Assembly (NCBI GenBank): GCA_040002995.1 | Contig: JBDUDK010000009.1 | Coordinates: forward strand, 1 to 13,288 | Reading direction: 5' to 3' | DNA length: 13,288 nt | Source of the DNA: JBDUDK01 sp040002995 | GTDB lineage: Bacteria; Actinomycetota; Acidimicrobiia; Acidimicrobiales; Ilumatobacteraceae | Shown here: positions 1 through 5,789 of the stretch, piece by piece | Layout of the letters: the number at the start of each line of letters is the position of its first letter | Numbering within the stretch: position 1 is the first letter of the stretch | Program-made: the position numbers and the translations under genes | Notes under the pieces: generated by a model | What the model was told of the DNA's origin: nothing | The model's database searches: none | The model's input: the letters and a program-made list of their open reading frames with translations, nothing else

Positions 1-1112
1 TGGATCTGGTTGGTGCCTTCGTAGATCTGGGTGATCTTGGCGTCGCGCATCATGCGCTCGACCGGGAACTCGGACGTATAGCCGTAGCCGCCGAGCAACT
101 GAACCGCGTCGGTCGTCACGGCCATGGCGACGTCGGATGCGAACGCCTTGGCCATGGCACCGATCTTGCCGAGGTCGCCGTACGGGTCACCGAGATCGAC
201 GAGCTCACACGCGCGATAGACCAGCCCACGGGCCGCCTCGATACGCATTGCCGCGTCGGCGACCATGAACTGGAGGCCTTGGAACTCCGAGATCGGTTGG
301 CCTTTGACCTTGCGCTCGCGCATGTAGCCCGCCGCGTAATCGAGCGCACCTTGCGCGATGCCGACCGCCTGCGCGCCGATCGTCGGCCGCGAACGATCGA
401 GCGTGTGCATGGCGATGTAGAAGCCCCGGTTCTCGTCGCCGACCAGGTTGGCCGCGGGCACTCGTACCTCGTCGAGCAGCAGCTGTCCGGTGGGCGATCC
501 CTTCACGCCCATCTTGTGCTCGAGCTTGGTGACCTGCACACCCCAGTCGCGCTCGACCACGAACGCCGAAATACCGCGGTGTCCGGCGGGGGGATCGGTC
601 TTGGCGAAGATGAGATATAGATCGCTAATGCCGGCGTTGGTGATCCAGCTCTTCGTACCGCTGATTAGGTAGCTGTCGCCGTCGCGGACGGCCCGCGTCC
701 TCATGGCCGCGACATCGGAACCCGCGTCGGCTTCGCTCAGGCAATAGCTCGCCTGCATCTCGCCGCTCGCGATCTTGGGGACGTACTTACGCTTGAGGTC
801 CTCGGAGCCGAAGTTCAGCACCGGCAGCATCCCGAGCTTGGAGATGAGAAACGTGAGGCTCGTCGACGCGCAGACTCTCGCCAACTCCTCGACGGCGATG
901 GCCTGCGTAACCAGCTCCGCTCCCGAGCCGCCGTACTCGGCGGGCAGCTGGAGCGCGGGTAGCTCCATCATCTTGAGGAGCTCGAACGCCTCCCACGAAT
1001 ACTCGGCCCGCTCGTCAATGCCCGACGCGAGCGGTGCGATCTTGTCCTCGCAGAACTGACGGAGAACCCGGCGAAACTCGTGCTGCTCCGGGGTGAGAGT
1101 CATGGGAGTCAT
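1..1112 (-). CDS. Acyl-CoA dehydrogenase (partial, 3' end outside window)
   Basis: FAD-dependent acyl-CoA dehydrogenase, which introduces the alpha,beta double bond into an acyl-CoA and passes electrons to ETF. The frame reads from an ATG at 1112 to the window edge, giving 370 residues; only the last few are missing. Visible family marks are the flavin-binding stretch CLSEADAGSD followed by SGTKSWITNAG, the mid-domain VVERDWG, and near the end QLLGGYGYTSEFPVERMMRDAKI followed by QIYEGTNQI. The Glu of IYEGT, about residue 365, is the usual catalytic base position of short- and medium-chain and butyryl-type enzymes. The start overlaps the stop of the upstream gene as ATGA, with an AGGA Shine-Dalgarno 8 nt upstream, suggesting translational coupling. 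A second ATG three codons on (1103) is possible. Substrate cannot be read from sequence; a short or branched acyl-CoA is a guess from its place in a branched-chain amino acid operon. Confidence 0.93.
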   Translation of the reverse strand, partial: MTPMTLTPEQHEFRRVLRQFCEDKIAPLASGIDERAEYSWEAFELLKMMELPALQLPAEYGGSGAELVTQAIAVEELARVCASTSLTFLISKLGMLPVLNFGSEDLKRKYVPKIASGEMQASYCLSEADAGSDVAAMRTRAVRDGDSYLISGTKSWITNAGISDLYLIFAKTDPPAGHRGISAFVVERDWGVQVTKLEHKMGVKGSPTGQLLLDEVRVPAANLVGDENRGFYIAMHTLDRSRPTIGAQAVGIAQGALDYAAGYMRERKVKGQPISEFQGLQFMVADAAMRIEAARGLVYRACELVDLGDPYGDLGKIGAMAKAFASDVAMAVTTDAVQLLGGYGYTSEFPVERMMRDAKITQIYEGTNQI

Positions 1113-1642
1113 GACGCGAGTCCTAACAGCTCCCGCCACCGGTTCGGATATGCCGCCGTCACTTGGTCGGGCGACATGCGGAGCGTGGCCTCGGGGATGC
1201 CATCGACGACGGCGCAGAGCTCCTCGTAGTGGTGCGCGACGTGGCCCAACCCTTCGAACGCCTTCTTGCGCAGGGCCACGAGGTCGGCTGGCGCGGCATC
1301 GTCGAGGAAGCCCCAGATCGTGAACGCGATAGTGAGGTCGTACACCATGGGCGCGCGCCCGAAGAGCGACGCCCGCCGCAACGCGGCGCTCACGCAGCCC
1401 TGCACGACGTCGTCGGCGTGCTCACCTGCCATGAGCCGCAGTCGATCGCGGAAGCGCTCGGCCAAGAGGTATGAATAGCCTTGATCGGGGCCCTGATTTC
1501 CGAGGCGGGCGCCGTGAGGCTGGCCGCCCTCGAGCTCGCCGGGCCGGTCGGGCCGCCATGGATCGGGCACGTGGTCGGGCGAGTTGTACAACCGATGAGC
1601 CTGCTCGACTGGCTTTAGCGGCACGTACTCGGGTGCGGCCAT
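1109..1642 (-). CDS. Uncharacterised 177-aa protein in the leuB-ilvE-cimA operon
   Basis: I do not recognise a named family. The 177-residue product starts MAAPEYVPLKPVEQA and is probably soluble. Residues 20-55 are rich in Pro, Gly and Asp with little predicted structure (motifs SPDHVPDPW, PDRPGEL, GPDQGYSY). The rest looks alpha-helical, with a His/Asp cluster (GEHADDV, about 73-79), a short hydrophobic helix (YDLTIAFTIWGFL, about 101-113) and HVAHHYEE (134-141). There is no signal peptide, no clear transmembrane span and no Cys pair. The frame stays open upstream to 1813, but that part is antisense-like readthrough of the cimA 3' end. The ATG at 1642, 4 nt after the cimA stop with GAGG close by, is the sensible start. 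It ends with a TTA leucine codon (1124-1126) shortly before an ATGA overlap with the dehydrogenase. Tight packing supports co-translation with its neighbours. Function unknown. Confidence 0.82.
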   Translation of the reverse strand: MAAPEYVPLKPVEQAHRLYNSPDHVPDPWRPDRPGELEGGQPHGARLGNQGPDQGYSYLLAERFRDRLRLMAGEHADDVVQGCVSAALRRASLFGRAPMVYDLTIAFTIWGFLDDAAPADLVALRKKAFEGLGHVAHHYEELCAVVDGIPEATLRMSPDQVTAAYPNRWRELLGLAS

Positions 1643-1646
1643 GACC

Positions 1647-3236
1647 TCAGTCTGCTCGGTCCGCGGACGTGTGCAGCAACCCGTACACGATCGAATCGGA
1701 CAGGGCCTGCCACGACGCCTCGATGATGTTCTGGCTGACACCGATCGTGCTCCACGCGCGATCACCGTTCGTCGAGTCGATGAGTACACGCACCACCGCA
1801 CCGGTACCCGCACCGGTATCGAGTACGCGCACCTTGTAGTCGGTGAGGTGGACGCGGGCGAGCTGCGGGTAGGCGGGCTGCAGCGCGAGGCGAAGCGCCG
1901 TGTCGATCGCGTTCACCGGACCGTTGCCCTCGGCCACTTCCACATACCGCGTGTCGCCGACGTGGACCTTGACGGTGGCCTCCGTGGTGAAATCACCGTT
2001 CGGCAGCTCGTCGGTGATCACGCGCATCGACTCAACGCGAAAGAAGTCCTGCTTCCAACCGGCGATGCCCCGCAGCAGCAGTTCGAGCGACGCGTCGGCC
2101 GCCTCGAAGTGGTAGCCGGCATGCTCGAGGCGCTTCAGCTCGTTGATGACCTCGCCCTGGGCCTTGCCGTCGAGATCGATGCCCAGTTCGGCCGCCTTGA
2201 TCTTGATCGTGGCCCGGCCCGCCATCTCCGACACGACGAACCGCGTGCCGTTGCCGACCAGTACGGGATCGACATGCTCGTAGGCATCGGGCGCCTTGGC
2301 AATCGCGCTCACGTGCAAACCTGCCTTGTGCGCGAACGCACTCGTGCCCACGTACGGAGCCTGCGGGTTGAGGGTCAGATTCTCGAGTTCCGACAAGTGG
2401 TTCGCCACCTGCGTCAGGCGTTGCAGCCGGCCCTCGGACAACACCGTGAATCCCATCTTCAGCTGAAGGGTCGGGATGACCGTCGTGAGGTTGCAGTTGC
2501 CCGTGCGCTCGCCGATGCCGTTGATCGTGCCCTGCACCTGCCGCGCACCTCCTCGCACTCCGGCGAGCGCGTTGGCCACCGCGCAGCCCGTGTCGTCGTG
2601 CGTATGCATCGCGATGGTGACGTCGTCGCGGAAGTGGGCGACCACGTCGGCGACGATGGCCTCGATCTCGAACGGAAGTGATCCGCCGTTGGTGTCGCAT
2701 AACACGAGGGTCGACGCGCCTTTCGTGGCGGCCGCCTCGAGGACGCGCAGCGCGAACTCGGGATTGCGCTTGTAGCCGTCGAAGAAATGCTCGGCGTCGA
2801 ACATCACATTGCGCCCGTGCCCACGCAGATATTCCACGGAGTCACTGACCATGGCGACACCTTCGTCGAGGCTCGTCTGCAAGGCCTCGATCACGTGGTA
2901 GTCCCAGGTCTTGCCCACGATGCACACCGCCGGCGTCCCCGCGGCCACGAGGTTGCGCAGCGTCGGGTCGTCATCAACGCGGCCGGCGGCGCGACGCGTC
3001 GAGCCGAACGCCACGAGCGTGGCCGTCGTCAGCTTCAGCTCGGTTACGGCGCGCCGGAAAAACTCCTCGTCCTTCGGATTCGCGCCGGGCCAGCCGCCCT
3101 CTATCCAATCGACGCCGAGCCAGTCAAGTTGCTCGGCGATGCGGAGCTTGTCCTCGACCGTGAGCGAGATGCCTTCGAGCTGGCTCCCGTCGCGAAGCGT
3201 GGTGTCGAAGATCTCGATCTTCGACGCGTCAGGCAT
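1647..3236 (-). CDS. cimA: (R)-citramalate synthase
   Basis: Condenses pyruvate with acetyl-CoA to citramalate, the first step of the threonine-independent isoleucine route. The 529-aa length and architecture match the CimA group of the LeuA/HMGL-like superfamily. The N-terminal TIM barrel begins EIFDTTLRDGSQ, with metal ligand Asp16, and continues WIEGGWPGANPKD, typical of CimA rather than LeuA. Metal-binding His211 and His213 lie in HTHDD, and Asn247 in GERTGN. The C-terminal allosteric (LeuA dimer) domain includes GNGPVNAIDTALRLAL, KVRVLDTGAGTGA and WSTIGVSQNIIEASWQAL. The ATG at 3236 overlaps the ilvE stop by 8 nt and has AAGGA 11 nt upstream. One small oddity is HTHDD where many relatives have HTHND; that residue is not a metal ligand. 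Homocitrate synthase is less likely given WPGANPKD and the operon. Confidence 0.93.
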   Translation of the reverse strand: MPDASKIEIFDTTLRDGSQLEGISLTVEDKLRIAEQLDWLGVDWIEGGWPGANPKDEEFFRRAVTELKLTTATLVAFGSTRRAAGRVDDDPTLRNLVAAGTPAVCIVGKTWDYHVIEALQTSLDEGVAMVSDSVEYLRGHGRNVMFDAEHFFDGYKRNPEFALRVLEAAATKGASTLVLCDTNGGSLPFEIEAIVADVVAHFRDDVTIAMHTHDDTGCAVANALAGVRGGARQVQGTINGIGERTGNCNLTTVIPTLQLKMGFTVLSEGRLQRLTQVANHLSELENLTLNPQAPYVGTSAFAHKAGLHVSAIAKAPDAYEHVDPVLVGNGTRFVVSEMAGRATIKIKAAELGIDLDGKAQGEVINELKRLEHAGYHFEAADASLELLLRGIAGWKQDFFRVESMRVITDELPNGDFTTEATVKVHVGDTRYVEVAEGNGPVNAIDTALRLALQPAYPQLARVHLTDYKVRVLDTGAGTGAVVRVLIDSTNGDRAWSTIGVSQNIIEASWQALSDSIVYGLLHTSADRAD

Positions 3237-4143
3237 GTTCGACCCAGTCCTTGTACTTGTCGACCTGACCGCGGACGGCCTTCGCGTACTCCGCGGCGAT
3301 CGCCGTCGTCATGGGTCCGGGGCACGGGATCAACCGGTCGTCGACCGAGTTCACCGCGCTCACCTCGGCCGCTGTGCCACACACGAACATCTCCTCCGCG
3401 AGGTAGAGGTCGCTGCGCGACAAGTCGTCGACCACCGACTCGAACCCGAGATCCGCGGCGATCGTGGTCACGGAGTCCTGGGTGATGCCACCGAGCGCGC
3501 CGGCGGCAAGCGGCGGGGTGATGAGACGCCCCCTGCGCGCTGTGAAAATATTTTCCCCTGTGCATTCACTGACGAGGCCCTGACGGTTGAGCATGATCGC
3601 CTCGTCGTAACCCGCCTTCAGCGCCTCCACCTTGGCGAGTGAGGAGTTCGCGTAGTTGCCGGTGGTCTTCGATAGTGGCGGCATCGTGTTGTGGTCGTGA
3701 CGGGTCCACGAGCTGATCTTCATCCGCACGCCTTTGCTGGCGGCGTCGTCGCCGAGGTAGGCACCCCACGGCCAGCACGCGATCGACACGTCGACGGAGC
3801 ACGGCAAGGTGTTCAGGCCCATCTCGCCGTAGCCGTAGTACGCGATCGGCCGGATGTAGCACGAGGCGAGCCCCGTGGAGCGCACGGTCTCTTTCACGGC
3901 GGACACGATCTCGCCCACGGAGTACGGCAGCTCCATCATCAGGATCTTGGCCGACTCGAAAAGGCGCTCGATGTGGTCGGTGAGCCGGAAGACCGCCGGC
4001 CCGCGCTCGGTCTCGTACGCGCGAATGCCTTCGAACACGCCGGTGCCGTAATGGAGGGTGTGGGTGAGTACGTGGATTCGGGCATCGTCCCAATCGACGA
4101 GACGCCCGTTCATCCAGATCTTCGGTGTGGGCTGAATGGGCAT
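3229..4143 (-). CDS. ilvE: Branched-chain amino acid aminotransferase
   Basis: PLP-dependent fold-type IV transaminase making the final step to leucine, isoleucine and valine with glutamate as amino donor. The 304-aa protein has the family order: N-terminal KIWMNGRLVDW, HTLHYGTGVFEGIRAY, IRPIAYYGYGEMG, then the PLP lysine at about Lys159 in LSKTTGNYANS, the phosphate and cofactor region GLVSECTGENIF, and TPPLAAGALGGITQDSV. Lys159 falls at the position of the E. coli IlvE lysine. The frame is open further upstream to 4209, but that adds 22 residues overlapping leuB. The ATG at 4143 lies 1 nt after the leuB stop and has AAAGG about 11 nt upstream, so it is chosen. It overlaps cimA by 8 nt. D-amino acid transaminase is the main alternative within the fold, and is disfavoured by the motifs and context. 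Confidence 0.95.
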   Translation of the reverse strand: MPIQPTPKIWMNGRLVDWDDARIHVLTHTLHYGTGVFEGIRAYETERGPAVFRLTDHIERLFESAKILMMELPYSVGEIVSAVKETVRSTGLASCYIRPIAYYGYGEMGLNTLPCSVDVSIACWPWGAYLGDDAASKGVRMKISSWTRHDHNTMPPLSKTTGNYANSSLAKVEALKAGYDEAIMLNRQGLVSECTGENIFTARRGRLITPPLAAGALGGITQDSVTTIAADLGFESVVDDLSRSDLYLAEEMFVCGTAAEVSAVNSVDDRLIPCPGPMTTAIAAEYAKAVRGQVDKYKDWVEHA

Positions 4144-4144
4144 A

Positions 4145-5131
4145 TCAACTGACCCTTTCTGCAATGCGGTCACCGATTTCCGTGGTGGTCCCTGTGGGTT
4201 GATCGGCACAAGCGGTGCGAATGCGAGCGGCGGCGCCGGCCTCGCCGAGGAAGTCGAGCATCAGCGCGGCCGACAAGATGGCCGCGGTCGGGTTGGCCTT
4301 CCCCGTCCCGACGATGTCGGGAGCCGAGCCGTGCACAGGCTCGAACATCGAGGGGCCGGTGCGCGCCGGGTTGAGGTTCGCGGAACTCGCCAGACCGATG
4401 CCACCCGAAACGGCGCCGCCGAGGTCGGTGAGGATGTCACCGAACAAGTTGTCGGTGACGATGACGTCGTAGCGCGTCGGATCCTGCACCATGTACATGC
4501 ACGCCGCGTCGACATGGTTGTACGCGGTGGCCGTCTGGGGATACTCCGCCGCGACGGCGTCGAACGCCCGTTGCCACAGGTCGCCGGAGAACGTGAGCAC
4601 GTTGGTCTTGTGTACCAACGTCACGTGGCGGCGACGGCTGTCGGCCAACTGGAACGCGTAACGGATACAGCGCTCGGCTCCCCGGCGGGTGTTCACGGAA
4701 CCCTGCGTCGCGACTTCGTGAGGCGTTCCCTTGCGCAGCACTCCCCCTTCACCGACGTAGGGGCCTTCGGTGTTCTCGCGGATCACCACGAAGTCGTGCG
4801 TCTCGGTGCGTCCGGGCCCCGTGCCAGTAAAGGGTCGTTGGTTTATGTAGAGGTCGAGCTCGAAGCGGAGCCTGAGCAGCAGCCCCCGCTCGATGATGCC
4901 GGGCGGCACGGCCGGGGTGCCGACCGCGCCGAGGAGGATGGCGTCAAAGATGCGGAGCTCATCGAGCACGGAATCGGGCAGGATGGTGCCGTCGCGCAGG
5001 TAGCGCGCCCCGCCGAGGTCATAGTCGACGGTGTCGACGGCAACCCCGCTGGACCGCACGACTTTGAGGGCCTCGGCCGTTACTTCCGGGCCGATGCCGT
5101 CGCCGCCGATCACCGCCAGCTTGTGTCCCAT
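4145..5131 (-). CDS. leuB: 3-isopropylmalate dehydrogenase
   Basis: NAD-dependent oxidative decarboxylation of 3-isopropylmalate in leucine synthesis; in CimA-containing organisms the enzyme can also act on beta-methylmalate toward 2-ketobutyrate. The 328-aa product shows KLAVIGGDGIGPEV at the N-terminus, substrate arginines in LRLRFELDLYINQRP and VVIRENTEGPY (Arg118, Tyr125), Lys175 in HKTNVL, Asp208 in NHVDA, metal aspartates in TDNLFGDILTD (227 and 231), and the NAD loop EPVHGSAPDI. The frame is open to 5197, but homologous sequence begins at the ATG at 5131; the extra 22 residues lie in the leader region. No good Shine-Dalgarno lies next to this ATG; the nearest purine block (GAAAGG) is about 20 nt upstream, so initiation may depend on leader RNA folding. 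First gene of a five-gene operon. Isocitrate or tartrate dehydrogenase relatives are unlikely here. Confidence 0.95.
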   Translation of the reverse strand: MGHKLAVIGGDGIGPEVTAEALKVVRSSGVAVDTVDYDLGGARYLRDGTILPDSVLDELRIFDAILLGAVGTPAVPPGIIERGLLLRLRFELDLYINQRPFTGTGPGRTETHDFVVIRENTEGPYVGEGGVLRKGTPHEVATQGSVNTRRGAERCIRYAFQLADSRRRHVTLVHKTNVLTFSGDLWQRAFDAVAAEYPQTATAYNHVDAACMYMVQDPTRYDVIVTDNLFGDILTDLGGAVSGGIGLASSANLNPARTGPSMFEPVHGSAPDIVGTGKANPTAAILSAALMLDFLGEAGAAARIRTACADQPTGTTTEIGDRIAERVS

Positions 5132-5164
5132 AGGAGCGTGAGAACCTGCGCCTTTCAACGAGAA

Positions 5165-5186
5165 AGCCGCCCCCGAAGGGACGGCT
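5165..5186 (-). terminator. Terminator-like hairpin in leuB leader (possible attenuator)
   Basis: On the minus strand AGCCGUCCC and GGGGCGGCU form a 9-bp stem with one U-G wobble, closed by a UUCG tetraloop on a C-G pair. It is followed by UUCUCGUU, a modest U-rich tract. It lies 33 nt upstream of the leuB start and downstream of a short Val/Ile-containing frame. No other minus-strand gene ends nearby, so a role in leuB attenuation fits better than an ordinary gene-end terminator. The tract is short, so termination strength is uncertain. Confidence 0.5.
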
Positions 5187-5191
5187 GAAGG

Positions 5192-5215
5192 GCGCACACC
5201 GACAACGGCGTGCGC
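5192..5215 (-). promoter_or_regulatory. Leader hairpin abutting the short-frame stop codon
   Basis: On the minus strand GCGCACGCCG pairs with CGGUGUGCGC over 10 bp, with one G-U wobble and a UUGU loop. The first base of the stem is the last base of the TAG stop of the short upstream frame. This is where the first (pause or anti-antiterminator) stem of a ribosome-mediated attenuator would sit. Its 3' flank GCGCCCUUC can alternatively pair imperfectly (8 of 9) with GAAAGGCGC at 5148-5156, next to the leuB start, and CGCCCUU can pair with GGGGGCG of the terminator arm. Confidence 0.45.
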
Positions 5216-5253
5216 TACGGAATGGTGATGACCCGGAAGAAATGGCCCGACAT
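5215..5253 (-). CDS. Candidate leader peptide MSGHFFRVITIP upstream of leuB
   Basis: A 12-residue frame reading MSGHFFRVITIP then TAG; a second in-frame ATG at 5256 adds one Met. The Val-Ile-Thr-Ile cluster sits just before the stop, next to a stable hairpin and then a terminator-like stem, all upstream of a branched-chain amino acid operon. This is the arrangement expected for ribosome-mediated attenuation by isoleucine or valine supply. There is no convincing Shine-Dalgarno; a leaderless start is possible, but no clear -10 box was found at the right distance. Three control codons are fewer than in classical ilv or leu leaders, so the call is tentative. Confidence 0.4.
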   Translation of the reverse strand: MSGHFFRVITIP

Positions 5254-5285
5254 CATTCGACAGTTTCGCACACTCGTCCCGAAGG

Positions 5286-5303
5286 CCGCCAACCCCTTGG
5301 CGG
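5286..5303. repeat. Inverted repeat overlapping the greA promoter region
   Basis: CCGCCAA - CCCC - TTGGCGG, a perfect 7-bp dyad with a 4-nt spacer, ends directly at the proposed greA -10 box TAACGT. It would lie upstream of any greA transcript, so it may be a protein-binding dyad or only a chance palindrome. Confidence 0.4.
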
Positions 5304-5309
5304 TAACGT
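5304..5309 (+). promoter_or_regulatory. Candidate -10 box for leaderless greA transcript
   Basis: TAACGT matches the actinobacterial TANNNT -10 pattern and ends 6 nt before the greA ATG at 5316, so transcription would begin at or next to the A of ATG. No clear -35 hexamer is seen. The lack of an AGGAGG-like site before greA (only GTGTGGGG) supports leaderless translation. Confidence 0.5.
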
Positions 5310-5315
5310 GTGGGG

Positions 5316-5789
5316 ATGGCCGACCAGCACTACCTGTCTCGCGCTGCTTTGGAGCGCCTGCAGGCGGAGTTCACCGAGCTGACAACATCCGGGCGAATCG
5401 AGATCGCGCGCGCCATTGAGCGGGCGCGAGAGCTCGGCGATCTATCCGAGAACGGCGACTACCAAGCGGCCAAGGATCAGCAGGGGATGATGGAGGGCCG
5501 GATCCGCCAGCTCGAGTCGATCCTGATGAACGCCACGGTGGTCGAAGGGTCGGAGGCCGGCGTGGTCGGGCCGGGCATGATCGTGACGCTGCTCTACGAC
5601 GGCGACCCCGACGACATGGCCGAGCGCTACCTGTTCGGCCACATCGAGGAGCGCACCGATCTCGATGTCATCTCGCCCGGTTCACCCCTCGGCGCCGCGC
5701 TCAACGGGCGTCCGCTCGGCGCCGTCATCGAGTACTCAGCCCCCAACGGGAAGCTCAAGGTCCAAATCAAGGCCATCGAGCTGGCCTGA
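5316..5789 (+). CDS. greA: Transcription elongation factor GreA
   Basis: Rescues backtracked RNA polymerase by stimulating transcript cleavage through the secondary channel. The 157-aa product has the standard two domains. The N-terminal antiparallel coiled coil (about 1-75) carries the acidic tip GDLSENGDY, with Asp42 and Glu45 at the catalytic positions. The C-terminal FKBP-like domain contains VGPGMIVTLLYDGD, SPLGAALNGRPLGAVIEY and a KLKVQIKAI end. The usual length is about 158 residues. The start MADQHYLSRAALERL is chosen over an in-frame GTG two codons earlier because family members begin near this point and the -10 box fits a leaderless ATG. Its last 54 bp overlap the 3' end of the copC-copD gene on the other strand. 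It is divergent from the leuB leader and shares a 184-nt intergenic region. Confidence 0.95.
   Translation: MADQHYLSRAALERLQAEFTELTTSGRIEIARAIERARELGDLSENGDYQAAKDQQGMMEGRIRQLESILMNATVVEGSEAGVVGPGMIVTLLYDGDPDDMAERYLFGHIEERTDLDVISPGSPLGAALNGRPLGAVIEYSAPNGKLKVQIKAIELA

Noticed and set aside
1641..2681. Long plus-strand open frame (about 346 aa) opposite cimA
   Set aside because: Antisense shadow of cimA caused by GC codon bias, with no recognisable domain.
4136..5188. Long plus-strand open frame (about 350 aa) opposite leuB
   Set aside because: It mirrors leuB in the antisense frame kept open by high GC. The translation is His/Asp/Arg/Val-rich with no motifs, whereas leuB shows all family residues.
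5262..5271. GTGCGAAACT upstream of the leuB leader as an IclR operator
   Set aside because: Only one arm resembles the leuC dyad (8 of 10) and the partner arm is absent, so it is not listed as a feature.
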